Assembly (NCBI GenBank): GCA_001580565.1
Contig: LRBF01000049.1
Coordinates: forward strand, 1 to 64,000
DNA length: 64,000 nucleotides
Source of the DNA: Caballeronia megalochromosomata
GTDB lineage: Bacteria > Pseudomonadota > Gammaproteobacteria > Burkholderiales > Burkholderiaceae
Direction: 5' to 3'
Part shown: positions 8,748 through 17,171 of the stretch, in pieces
How positions within the stretch are numbered: position 1 is the first letter of the stretch
How the letters are laid out: every line of letters begins with the position of its first letter
Position numbers and translations under genes: made by a program
The notes under the pieces: model-generated
What the model saw: the letters and a program-made list of their open reading frames with translations, nothing else
Databases searched by the model: none
Told to the model about the DNA's origin: nothing

Positions 8748-8762
8748 TGAGAATGATTCTCA
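8748..8762. promoter_or_regulatory. Fur box (7-1-7 palindrome)
   Basis: TGAGAATGATTCTCA is a perfect 7-1-7 inverted repeat and matches the Fur core TGATAATNATTATCA at 12 of 14 fixed positions. It lies 6 bp upstream of the -35 element of the iron-operon promoter, a place from which a bound repressor would block RNA polymerase. It predicts repression under iron-replete conditions. Confidence 0.88.
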
Positions 8763-8984
8763 GGAAGGTTACTGTTTCCTATCTTCATATTTCCGAATTG
8801 ACAGGTTTGGTTCGGCTGAATGGAAGCGAACGCTAAGTTAGTAATCTCTTAAAAGAAATCGATCGTTTATTTGGCGGAATTAAAACTTTGAAATGCGCAA
8901 AGTCGGCGTCGAAATCCGGATTGAATTCATGGCGAGGAAATTGCTACGGCTAGTGCGCCCCGTTCATCCTGTGAGCATCGTCCG

Positions 8985-10496
8985 ATGCCAAGACTTTCGT
9001 TTTCCGCTCAGTTGACGGCACTCTGGACACTCATCGCCGCGCTCTGCGGTCTGATGGCCGGTGCGGTCTGGCTGATGTTTTCCTCCGCGCTCACCGAGCG
9101 GGTCAACACCGCGAAGCAGGAGGCGGCCTCCGCGTGTTCGGCGGTGGCATCGCGTTACGACCTCTCGATGCCGCGCGCGGGCGAGACCAACATCGAGCTC
9201 ATGCATGCGGTGCTCGACCTCGTGCTGATCAGGACCGAAGGCATCGAGGGCGGCTTCTGGAGCGATGCGCCTGCGACGCGCGAGCCGGCAGCGGCGTCGA
9301 GCGGTTTCCTTGCCTATGCCTTTCCCACCTACACGGGCAGCGGCGTGAAGCGCGATATCCCCGAAGCCGAGACGCCGCTCATCCTGCGAACCCTCAACGC
9401 GGCGGCACGGGCAGGCGAGACGCGCCGCGATGATTTGTCGACTGGTGCGGATGCCGTCATAGTCGTCGCGTGCCCGGTTTCGCGGCGCGCGGGTTTGTTC
9501 GTCTGGATGCTCACGCGCGCGCGGCCGCCGCTCGGACCTTATGGAGAACGAGCTGCGAGCATCCTCGCGGGCGTGCTCGCGATCATCGTCGGTGCGGCGC
9601 TGTTTCTGGCGTTCGCGCTGCGACGCTGGAAGCGCAATCTGACGCGCCTCGAACACGCACTCGCCGCGCAGGGCGATCTCGAGCAAAGCAGAAGCCTCGA
9701 GCGCCTCGGCGAGCGGGATCTGGACAAGATCGTCGACGCGCTCAACCGCTACGTCGAACGTGCTGACCGGCTCCAGGCGCGCACGCGCGAACTGAGCGTG
9801 CAGCTCGCGCAGGCCGAGCGCTTCAGCACGATCGGCAAGATGGCCGCGCAGATCGCCCACGAGATTCGTAATCCGGCCGGCGCGATGCGTCTGAAGGCGG
9901 AGAACGCGCTGGCGGGCGACGGCGTGCGGCGCGAGGCGGCGCTGCGCACGATCATCGAACAGGTGGGACGTATCGAGGCACAGCTCACGAGCCTGCTCGC
10001 GCTCACGCAACCCGTGACGATTCGCGCGAAAGAAGTCGACATCGCACCGTGGATCGACAGCGTCGTGCAAGTGCATGCGCCCGGCGCGCAGCGTCGTCAA
10101 ATAGCGCTGAAGGTCGATGTGAATGTTGCGTCCCCGGCGTCCCCGGCGCGTCCTGCCGCGTTCGACAGCGCGCAGGTGGCGCGCGCGCTGGACAATCTCA
10201 TCGTCAATGCGCTGCGCCATGCGCCGTCGGGCGGCCATGTGACCGTGAGCGCGCGAAGCGCATCGTCCGGGCGAGGCGAACTGCTCAGGCTAGAAGTCAT
10301 CGACGATGGTCCGGGCGTGAGCGCAAACGAACGCGAGCACATCTTCGAGCCGTTCGTGACAGGCCGCCCCGATGGCTCCGGCCTCGGGCTTGCCGTCGTG
10401 CGCGAGATCGCCTCGGCGCACGGCGGACGCGCCTGGCTCGCCGACGATTCCGGCCTCACCCGCTTCGTGATCGAGCTGCCATGGCGAACATACTGA
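8985..10496 (+). CDS. Membrane sensor histidine kinase
   Basis: A 503-residue kinase with a transmembrane segment near 10-32, a periplasmic sensing region of about 150 residues, a second transmembrane segment near 191-212 and a short linker. A HisKA domain follows with the phospho-acceptor in AHEIRNP (H292), then an HATPase domain with N box NLIVNALRH, EVIDDGPGVS and GSGLGLAVV. It autophosphorylates on a signal that is not recognisable and passes phosphate to the NtrC-type regulator, whose gene overlaps its 3' end by 16 bp. The chosen ATG has no strong ribosome site. Confidence 0.92.
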   Translation: MPRLSFSAQLTALWTLIAALCGLMAGAVWLMFSSALTERVNTAKQEAASACSAVASRYDLSMPRAGETNIELMHAVLDLVLIRTEGIEGGFWSDAPATREPAAASSGFLAYAFPTYTGSGVKRDIPEAETPLILRTLNAAARAGETRRDDLSTGADAVIVVACPVSRRAGLFVWMLTRARPPLGPYGERAASILAGVLAIIVGAALFLAFALRRWKRNLTRLEHALAAQGDLEQSRSLERLGERDLDKIVDALNRYVERADRLQARTRELSVQLAQAERFSTIGKMAAQIAHEIRNPAGAMRLKAENALAGDGVRREAALRTIIEQVGRIEAQLTSLLALTQPVTIRAKEVDIAPWIDSVVQVHAPGAQRRQIALKVDVNVASPASPARPAAFDSAQVARALDNLIVNALRHAPSGGHVTVSARSASSGRGELLRLEVIDDGPGVSANEREHIFEPFVTGRPDGSGLGLAVVREIASAHGGRAWLADDSGLTRFVIELPWRTY

Positions 10497-11857
10497 TCAT
10501 CGACGACGACGACGCTTTTCGCGAAGGTCTCGTCGAAACCATCGAGGATCTCGGCCACACGCCGCTCGCGGCGCGCTCGGGCGAGGATGCGCTCGAACGT
10601 CTGCGCGAACCGCCGCCGCCCGACTGCATCTTTCTCGACTTCCGCTTGCCGGGCGCGGACGGTCTCGCCGTGCTCGAATCGCTGCGCGGCATCGCTGGCC
10701 TGCAGTCGGTGCCGGTCGTGATGCTGACCGCGCACGCGACGAGCGACAACACGATCGGCGCGATGCGGCTCGGAGCGTTCGAGCATCTGACGAAGCCCGT
10801 GGGACGCGAGGAGATCGCGGTGCTGCTCGAACGCATGCTGTCGACGCATGCGCCCGCACCCGCCGCGCACGCCTTCGCGGACGATGCGCCGTCACGCGAA
10901 CCGCAGTTGCTCGGCGTGAGCGAAACCATGCGCGACGTGCAAAAGCGGCTCGGACGCGCGGCGGGAACGCACTCGACCGTGCTCATCACCGGCGAGACCG
11001 GCACGGGCAAGGAAGTGGCCGCGCGCGTGCTGCATCGTGCATCGGCGAGGAATGGCGGGCCGTTCGTCGCGGTGAACTGCGCCGCGATCCCCGATGAATT
11101 GCTCGAAAGCGAACTCTTCGGTCACGGCAAGGGCGCGTTCACGGGCGCGCATGCCGAGCGGCGCGGGCGGTTCGAAGAGGCGCACGGCGGCACACTCTTT
11201 CTCGATGAAGTCGGCGACATGCCGCTCGCGATGCAGGCCAAGCTCCTGCGCGTGCTGCAGGAGCGAGAGGTCACGCCGCTCGGCACGAACCGTCAGGTAA
11301 AGGTCGACGTGCGTGTCGTGGCCGCGACGCATCGGGATTTGAACCAGATGGTGTCGGCGTGCACGTTCCGGCAGGATCTGCTCTACCGGCTCAATGTCAT
11401 TCCGCTGCATATGCCGCCGTTGCGCGAGCGCGTGGCCGATATCCTGCCGCTCGCGGAGCATTTCCTGTCGACGACCGCGTCATCGTCCGAGGCCGCGCGC
11501 AAGCATCTGAGCGCGGATGCGCAGCGCCTGCTCGCCACGCTCGCGTGGCCCGGCAACGTGCGCGAACTCGCCAACGCGATGGAGCGCGCGAGCGCACTCG
11601 CACCCGGCCCGCTTCTCACGCGCGAAGATTTCGCGTTCCTCTTCGACGCGGGCGTCACCGCCGCCGATGCGATTCCCGCGAGCCTCGCCGAGCTGCCGCT
11701 CAATGAGGCCGTCGCGCGACTGGAGCGCGCACTGATCGCGCGTGCGCTCGCGCTCACCGATGGCAACCGCGCCGAAGCCGCGCGCAGGCTCGGGATCAGC
11801 CGTCAATCGCTCTACACGCGCATGGCGAGTCTGGACGTGCCGGACCCGGCGTCATGA
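10481..11857 (+). CDS. NtrC-family sigma-54 response regulator
   Basis: A 458-residue regulator in three parts. A receiver domain has the acidic pocket IIDDDD and phospho-acceptor D53 (FLDFRLP). An AAA+ domain has Walker A GETGTGKE near 171-178 and the sigma-54 contact loop GAFTGA at 218-223. A C-terminal Fis-type helix-turn-helix reads [15 protein letters not shown]. The intact GAFTGA loop means it should activate sigma-54 promoters. A consensus sigma-54 promoter and a large dyad lie directly downstream, which makes the next gene its likely target. The ATG lies inside the kinase gene, indicating translational coupling. Confidence 0.94.
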   Translation: MANILIIDDDDAFREGLVETIEDLGHTPLAARSGEDALERLREPPPPDCIFLDFRLPGADGLAVLESLRGIAGLQSVPVVMLTAHATSDNTIGAMRLGAFEHLTKPVGREEIAVLLERMLSTHAPAPAAHAFADDAPSREPQLLGVSETMRDVQKRLGRAAGTHSTVLITGETGTGKEVAARVLHRASARNGGPFVAVNCAAIPDELLESELFGHGKGAFTGAHAERRGRFEEAHGGTLFLDEVGDMPLAMQAKLLRVLQEREVTPLGTNRQVKVDVRVVAATHRDLNQMVSACTFRQDLLYRLNVIPLHMPPLRERVADILPLAEHFLSTTASSSEAARKHLSADAQRLLATLAWPGNVRELANAMERASALAPGPLLTREDFAFLFDAGVTAADAIPASLAELPLNEAVARLERALIARALALTDGNRAEAARRLGISRQSLYTRMASLDVPDPAS

Positions 11858-11864
11858 GCGGACG

Positions 11865-11903
11865 TGTCAAGCGATCGGACAGCGCGTGTCCGGTTGCTTG
11901 ACA
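11865..11903. promoter_or_regulatory. 39-bp nested dyad, likely activator site for the NtrC-type regulator
   Basis: Outer arms TGTCAAGC (11865-11872) and GCTTGACA (11896-11903) enclose inner arms CGGACA and TGTCCG, all in register around one centre. The centre is about 75 bp upstream of the -24 element of the sigma-54 promoter, a normal distance for an enhancer-type site. No T-run follows, so it is a poor terminator for the regulator gene. Confidence 0.75.
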
Positions 11904-11955
11904 GTGCGACCGCCCCTTGCGATGCGGATTCACTGTCGCGCGGGCTTCGGCGCAA

Positions 11956-11971
11956 TGGCACGACCCTTGCA
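11956..11971 (+). promoter_or_regulatory. Sigma-54 promoter (-24/-12)
   Basis: TGGCACGACCCTTGCA matches the sigma-54 consensus TGGCACG-N4-TTGCW at every specified position, with GG and GC separated by 10 bp. Transcription would begin about 35 bp before the ATG of the downstream two-repeat protein. The promoter lies just behind an NtrC-type activator gene. Confidence 0.92.
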
Positions 11972-12015
11972 GAACACTCCGCGTCAAGCAACCCATCAAA
12001 ACCTGGAGAAGCAAT

Positions 12016-12567
12016 ATGCACTGGATCGATCCCGAGATCCTTCCTGAGACGCGCGGCAAGGTAACGCGCTTTCTACTGAACCCGCACGGCGAAATCGACG
12101 GCTTCGTGCTCGGCGCCCGTCAGGTTCACGTTCCGCCGCACCTGTCCAAGCAGATCGCGCGGCACGTCGCGCCCGGCGATGCCGTCAGCGTGCGGGGCGT
12201 GAAGCCGCGCGACGCGGACATCGTCGCGGCAGTTTCGCTCACGACGAAGAACGGCCGAGTGATTCTCGACGAAGGGCCGCACCATGGCGGTGAGAAGCAT
12301 CACAAGCCGCATGTCGATCACAAGCCGATGGAAGCCGCCGGTGAAGTGGTGCTGTCGCTCTTCGGACCGAAGGGCGAGCTGCGCGGGGCCCTTCTGGACG
12401 ATGGCACGTCATTGCGCATGCCGCCGCATGCCGCGAGCGAACTTGTCGCGTATCTGAGCCCGGGCACGCATGTTCAGGCCTGGGGGCATGGCGTGAAGAA
12501 CAGGCATGGCCGGACGATCGAGGTCGACGAGATCGCCGAACTGATCGACGAACCGGCCGCGGCCTGA
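12016..12567 (+). CDS. Two-repeat protein with His-rich linker, function unknown
   Basis: A 183-residue cytoplasmic protein without a signal peptide. It contains two related halves, about residues 13-78 and 108-176. Both follow the pattern G-x-V-x3-L-x2-P-x-G-E-x2-G-x2-L, then PPH and a P-G-x2-V turn, which looks like small beta-barrel (OB-like) units. Between them lies a His-rich linker (H89, H90, H95, H96, H99, H102) that could bind metal. The ATG has a GGAG site. It is the first gene behind a consensus sigma-54 promoter and is followed 29 bp later by an MFS transporter. I do not recognise a characterised homologue; any nucleic-acid or metal role is inference. Confidence 0.85.
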   Translation: MHWIDPEILPETRGKVTRFLLNPHGEIDGFVLGARQVHVPPHLSKQIARHVAPGDAVSVRGVKPRDADIVAAVSLTTKNGRVILDEGPHHGGEKHHKPHVDHKPMEAAGEVVLSLFGPKGELRGALLDDGTSLRMPPHAASELVAYLSPGTHVQAWGHGVKNRHGRTIEVDEIAELIDEPAAA

Positions 12568-12596
12568 CGCCACGCGACGCCACGGGCTATCGACTC

Positions 12597-13829
12597 ATGA
12601 CCCCCCAATACGCGCTCGAAGGACTGAACTTCTTCATGGCCGATGTTCAGGCCGGCATCGGGCCATTCCTCGGCGTCTTTTTGCAGGCGCAAGGCTGGCA
12701 CCCGGACGCGATCGGCACGGTCATGACGCTCGGCGGCATCGCCGGCATGCTGGCGACGTCACCTGCTGGCGCGCTCGTCGACGCGACCCATCACAAGCGC
12801 GGCATCATCGTGGCGGCAGGCGTGATGGCGACGCTCGCGTCACTCGTGCTGTGGGTGTCGCACAGTTTCTGGATGGTCGCCGCGTCGCAGATTTTCACGG
12901 CCGTCACGGGCGCCGCGCTCGGTCCGGCAGTCGCGGGCGTGACGCTCGGCATGGTGCGCGAACGCGGATTCGACCGGCAGTTCGGCCGCAACCAGGTCGC
13001 CAACCACGCGGGCAACGTCGTGGGCGCGGCGCTTTCGGGCTGGCTCGGCTGGCGCTACGGATTCGGTGCGGTGTTCGCGCTTGCGGGCGTGTTCGGCGCG
13101 ATGACGGTCGTCGCGACCTTGCTGATCCGGCGCGATTCCATCGATCACGACAGCGCGCGCGGACTCTCCGACGCATCGTCGGCAGAGCATGAGCACGCGA
13201 GCGGCTTTCGTGTGTTGCTGCGTAGCCGGCCGCTGCTGTTGCTGGCCGCCGCGCTCGCGATGTTCCACCTCGGCAATGCGGCGATGCTGCCGCTCTACGG
13301 TCTCGCGGTCGTCGCCGCGCACAAGGGCGACCCGAGCGCGTTCACCGCGCAGACGATCGTGGTCGCGCAACTCGTGATGGTCGCGGCTGCCTTCTTCGCG
13401 AGCCGGCTGATTCAGCGCTTCGGATATTGGCGCGTCATTCTGATCACCTTCTTCGCATTGCCGCTGCGCGGCCTGGTCGCGGCCATGTTCATCACCGCAT
13501 GGGGCGTGTGGCCGGTCCAGGCGCTCGACGGTATCGGCGCGGGTTTGCAGAGCGTCGCGGTGCCTGCGCTCGTCGTGCGGCTGCTGCAGGGAACCGGGCG
13601 GGTGAACGTGGGGCAGGGCGTCGTCATGACCGTGCAGGGCGCGGGCGCCGCCCTCAGTCCCGCGCTGGGCGGCGTGCTTGCACAGCATTTCGGTTATGGG
13701 ACTGCCTTCCTCGTTCTCGGCGCGGTGTCGACGGGCTCGCTCGGAGTGTGGCTTTTCTTCGGCGCATCGCTCAGGAAGGCGTGCGGTGTCCATCGCGATC
13801 TCGCCGAAGACGCGCCGCTCGCCGCGTGA
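12597..13829 (+). CDS. MFS transporter
   Basis: A 410-residue major facilitator with about twelve hydrophobic helices. A typical loop-2-like motif (GALVDATHHKRG) follows the second helix and a charged central loop lies around residues 180-200. The N terminus begins directly in helix 1 (ALEGLNFFMADVQAGIGPFLG). It moves an unknown small solute across the inner membrane. It lies 29 bp after the two-repeat protein gene and so probably shares its sigma-54 promoter. This ties export or uptake of its substrate to the upstream two-component signal. Confidence 0.88.
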   Translation: MTPQYALEGLNFFMADVQAGIGPFLGVFLQAQGWHPDAIGTVMTLGGIAGMLATSPAGALVDATHHKRGIIVAAGVMATLASLVLWVSHSFWMVAASQIFTAVTGAALGPAVAGVTLGMVRERGFDRQFGRNQVANHAGNVVGAALSGWLGWRYGFGAVFALAGVFGAMTVVATLLIRRDSIDHDSARGLSDASSAEHEHASGFRVLLRSRPLLLLAAALAMFHLGNAAMLPLYGLAVVAAHKGDPSAFTAQTIVVAQLVMVAAAFFASRLIQRFGYWRVILITFFALPLRGLVAAMFITAWGVWPVQALDGIGAGLQSVAVPALVVRLLQGTGRVNVGQGVVMTVQGAGAALSPALGGVLAQHFGYGTAFLVLGAVSTGSLGVWLFFGASLRKACGVHRDLAEDAPLAA

Positions 13830-13858
13830 ACCCGGTTCGCCGGCCGAACGACGCGTGA

Positions 13859-15082
13859 TCAGGAAGCGCCCAGCGCGAAACGGCGGCAATGCTCCAGATA
13901 TCCGACCTCATGCGCGCCTGCCAGCTCGACGACGCTGCTCCATAACCACAGCGGCGCATCCATCGTTTTGGTCTTGTTGCGCCGAAGCTCGGTCAGCCAC
14001 GAACGGCGGGCGGCGTTGTCCATCTGGCGCGCATGCGCGCGGCCAACGACGGAAGCGAGAAATCGCGCGACATCCATGGCTTCGCTCTGACTGATCTGTT
14101 CGATATCCAGCTTGAGATCCTGCGGGAGCAGTTCGCGGATCACGACGGACCGGCCCTGAAGTCGCGCCGCGCGCATTCGTTCGCCGAGATGCGGCGACAG
14201 ATGCCGCGCGCCCTCGACCACACGCTCCGCATTGTCTCTCGGCATGCGCGCGCTGGTGTATCGCGGAGCGGCCGCGGCCAGGCCTTCCTTGATGTCGATC
14301 AGGCACAGGTCGTCGCCGTCGATCACGCCGCCGTCCACATCGAGAAGCACGGCGTAGCGTAACCTTCCGAGCGAGCTGCAGCCCTTGACCCAGTAAGCGG
14401 CGTCGAGCACGCTCACTTCGCCGGTGTTCGGGCGTGAGCGCAGGCTCGTCGCGAGCGTCATGAGCGTCTCGCGCTCGAACAGCGCTGCGATTTCCGCGCG
14501 CTCGGCCTTGCTGATCGGCCAGAAGCGCTTGCCGAAGGGGATGGTGGGTTGCGTGTCTTCGAGCCGTTCGACGGCGAGGTGCTTCCACGAGCGGCGAACG
14601 GCCTCGCGCATGACCACTCTCACGACCGAAGGCCGGTTGTCGAGCATCTTGCGCGCGTGGCTTTTATCGAATGCCCATAGATAACCGTCGAACAACGCCT
14701 CGATCATGTTGATTGTCGTAACGCCCGACAACGCGGACCCGCGCGCGGCGGTGGCGAGCGACAGACCCAGGCGAATCAGATCGTGCGCGGGATTGCCGAT
14801 CACCGCCTGATCGAGGTCGCGGATCTGAATCTCGATATGGCCTTTCGCGTTCGCAACCGGTCCCAGATTGCCGGTGTGGCAATCTCCGCATATCCAGATC
14901 GCCGGGCCTTGCGGCATGCGGCCGACATCCGCTTTTTCGAGCCAGTCGTAGAACTTGAGCGTGTTGCCACGCACGTAAGCGTGCACGGACCGGGCCATTT
15001 TCGCGTTTCTCTTCTTGCCGAGAAGCGCTTGGCGTTTGGAAGGGAGCGGGAGGGATTTCATTCGGGGCGAAGTCTTTGGCAT
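13859..15082 (-). CDS. DUF2252 family protein
   Basis: A protein of about 407 residues belonging to DUF2252, whose fold resembles aminoglycoside-phosphotransferase-like kinases. Family features are KMARSVHAYVRGNT near the N terminus, the ICGDCHTGNLGP motif and IQIRDLDQAVIGNPAHDLIRLG, which resemble the His-Asp catalytic loop and the metal-binding Asp loop of small-molecule kinases. The substrate is unknown. The start is uncertain: ATG at 15082 gives the usual N-terminal length, while ATG at 15184 would add 34 residues. It is convergent with the MFS gene and divergent from the next hydrolase. Confidence 0.85.
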   Translation of the reverse strand: MPKTSPRMKSLPLPSKRQALLGKKRNAKMARSVHAYVRGNTLKFYDWLEKADVGRMPQGPAIWICGDCHTGNLGPVANAKGHIEIQIRDLDQAVIGNPAHDLIRLGLSLATAARGSALSGVTTINMIEALFDGYLWAFDKSHARKMLDNRPSVVRVVMREAVRRSWKHLAVERLEDTQPTIPFGKRFWPISKAERAEIAALFERETLMTLATSLRSRPNTGEVSVLDAAYWVKGCSSLGRLRYAVLLDVDGGVIDGDDLCLIDIKEGLAAAAPRYTSARMPRDNAERVVEGARHLSPHLGERMRAARLQGRSVVIRELLPQDLKLDIEQISQSEAMDVARFLASVVGRAHARQMDNAARRSWLTELRRNKTKTMDAPLWLWSSVVELAGAHEVGYLEHCRRFALGAS

Positions 15083-15269
15083 TGGATAGTTCTTATCGGG
15101 AAAGCCAAGGCGATGAAGCACGATTGATGCCTTGCAATATGAAAGCATCGCGCGTCGGGATGTTTCCATCAGTCGATTAGTCATGGCGTGATTTTCATGC
15201 CTATAATCCAGCGCGAAAGGACCGAGCCGCACCACGTACGCCCTGCGAATAAAAATAAGGAGAGCCATC

Positions 15270-17156
15270 GTGCCCCGCTCCAACCGTACCAGCGACGCTT
15301 CACCCTTCAGCCCGAGCGTGATCAGCGCGGGACGTCGGCAGTTTCTAGGCGCGGCGGGCGCCGGCATGCTCGCGACGCTCCTTCCCGGTTGCGGCAGCGA
15401 TTCATCCGACTCGCAGTCGTATCCTCAAACGGTCGCGATGGGGCAGCAGGCCATCCAGCAGGCGATCGCCGACCCGGCAGAGCCCGTGGCGGCGATTTCG
15501 GTGGCCATGCTCAAGGGCAACAACGTGTTCTGGCAGCAGGCGTTCGGCGTTTCGTCGGTGCCGAGCCAGACCAAGGCGACCCCGCAGACGCGCTTCAACA
15601 TCGGCTCGGTCAGCAAGCTGTTTGCGGCGCTCGCCGCCACGATGCTTCAGGATCGCGGACTGATCACGCTCGATACGCCGATCGTCCGGTACCTGCCGAC
15701 GTTCACGATGCTGTCGCCCGAGTACGCGAAGATCACCACGCGTCATCTGCTGTCGCACTCGTCGGGACTGCCCGGCACCAATTCGCGCAACCTCTTCACC
15801 TTCGCGCCGGTGCCCGGCTACGCGGCCGATACGCAAGCCGAACTGGCGAATACGCATCTGAAGCATCTGCCGGGCGAGCTCGCCGTGTATTGCAACGACG
15901 GTTTCACGATGGTCGAGCAGATCGTCCTCGCGATGACCGGGCAGAGCTTTGCGAGCTTCGTCGAGGCGAACATCCTCGCGCCGCTGAAGATGACGAACTC
16001 CAGCTATCTCACGGCCGTTCCGACCGACGGCTCGTTTTCCTACCCGTTTGCGAAGGGCACGCAGTATCAGGAGTTCGTCAATGCGTACGCGACCGGCGGC
16101 CTGAGTTCGACGCCCGGCGACATGATGAACCTCGCGCAGATGATCATCGGCGGCGGCGTGTTTCAGGGGCAACGCGTGATTTCGGCGGAAGGCATCGCGC
16201 AGATGGGCACGGATCAGACGGCGGGACTCTTGATCAACCCCTCGCCCGAATGGCACTGGGGTCTCGGCTGGGATTCGGTCCAGCAGCCCGCACTCCAGGC
16301 GGCGGGTGTGCTCGGATGGGAAAAGGACGGCGGGACCGCGTTCTATTCGAGTGAATTCTTCGTGGTGCCGCAGGCGCAACTTGCGTTGATGGTGACCGGC
16401 AATTCGGGCTACGACGCGCGCGAACTGGCGGAGACGCTCGTGCTGTCCGCGCTGCAGGAGGACGGCACGATCGCCTCGCTGCCGACGAAGGTCAGCACGA
16501 CGGCGCCGCCGGCCGCGTCGGCGCCGAGCATCGCGAATGCCGCCGGCATCTACGGCAACTCCGACTCGCCGCTGCAGGTGATCGCCAACCCGGACGGCAG
16601 TCTGCAGTTGAACCAGTGGAACGGTCCCACGCGTGCGTGGAAGCAGGTCGGCGCATACCAGTACCGCAGCGACGGATGGTGGTGGAGCAACAGCGATACC
16701 GCGTCGTATCGTTTCACGGTCGTTTCCGGAACCGATGGCAGCGGCAACGCGTTCAGCTACCGCTATGTGATGAAGCGCGTCGTGCCGGGCGCGGGCTACG
16801 CCTATCTCACGCTGCCGATCGGCCAGCAACTCGCCCCGCTGGCGCCGCTCGACAACGCGTGGCAGCAGCGTGTCGGCACGCAATGGACCTTGACGAACGA
16901 TTCGCCGACGGCCGTGCCGATCGTCATCCTGGGCAACCCGCCGGCCTACCTCGCCACACTGGCCGAACTGCCGGGCTACGTGCTGTACGGCAACGAAGAC
17001 CTTCGCTATCAGCTGTTCGTGCCGCTTGCGGATGACCGCGGCGGCATGTCGGTCAAGGTGCCCGGCAATTTCGGTCGCGACCTCTATGAAATCCGCTTCG
17101 GGTCGGCGAGCGGCACGACCCTGACACTGGGCAGTTCGATTTACGACAAGGTCTGA
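15270..17156 (+). CDS. Exported serine hydrolase, beta-lactamase class C fold
   Basis: A 628-residue exported protein. The N terminus combines a twin-arginine motif (GRRQFLGAAG) with a lipobox-like LLPGC, so it is probably a Tat-exported lipoprotein. The catalytic domain has the S-x-x-K motif (GSVSKLF) and the Y-x-N motif (YCNDGF) of penicillin-binding proteins and class C beta-lactamases. About 200 extra residues follow the hydrolase domain and read as beta-rich. The substrate may be a peptide, ester or D-amino-acid amide. The start is GTG with an AAGGAGA ribosome site 6 bases upstream. Confidence 0.88.
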   Translation: MPRSNRTSDASPFSPSVISAGRRQFLGAAGAGMLATLLPGCGSDSSDSQSYPQTVAMGQQAIQQAIADPAEPVAAISVAMLKGNNVFWQQAFGVSSVPSQTKATPQTRFNIGSVSKLFAALAATMLQDRGLITLDTPIVRYLPTFTMLSPEYAKITTRHLLSHSSGLPGTNSRNLFTFAPVPGYAADTQAELANTHLKHLPGELAVYCNDGFTMVEQIVLAMTGQSFASFVEANILAPLKMTNSSYLTAVPTDGSFSYPFAKGTQYQEFVNAYATGGLSSTPGDMMNLAQMIIGGGVFQGQRVISAEGIAQMGTDQTAGLLINPSPEWHWGLGWDSVQQPALQAAGVLGWEKDGGTAFYSSEFFVVPQAQLALMVTGNSGYDARELAETLVLSALQEDGTIASLPTKVSTTAPPAASAPSIANAAGIYGNSDSPLQVIANPDGSLQLNQWNGPTRAWKQVGAYQYRSDGWWWSNSDTASYRFTVVSGTDGSGNAFSYRYVMKRVVPGAGYAYLTLPIGQQLAPLAPLDNAWQQRVGTQWTLTNDSPTAVPIVILGNPPAYLATLAELPGYVLYGNEDLRYQLFVPLADDRGGMSVKVPGNFGRDLYEIRFGSASGTTLTLGSSIYDKV

Positions 17157-17171
17157 ACGCGTCGTTGCCGA

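Larger units (their letters stand above)
8619..8984. other. 366-bp AT-rich intergenic region between porin and histidine kinase
   Basis: No gene is seen. It carries the leftward iron-operon promoter and Fur box listed separately. The right half (about 8763-8940) is markedly richer in A and T than its surroundings and could act as an upstream element or hold the rightward kinase promoter, but no clear second promoter is identified. Confidence 0.6.

Noticed and set aside
11865..11903. Dyad after the response regulator as an intrinsic terminator
   Set aside because: No T-run follows on either strand. Its spacing from the sigma-54 promoter fits an activator site better.
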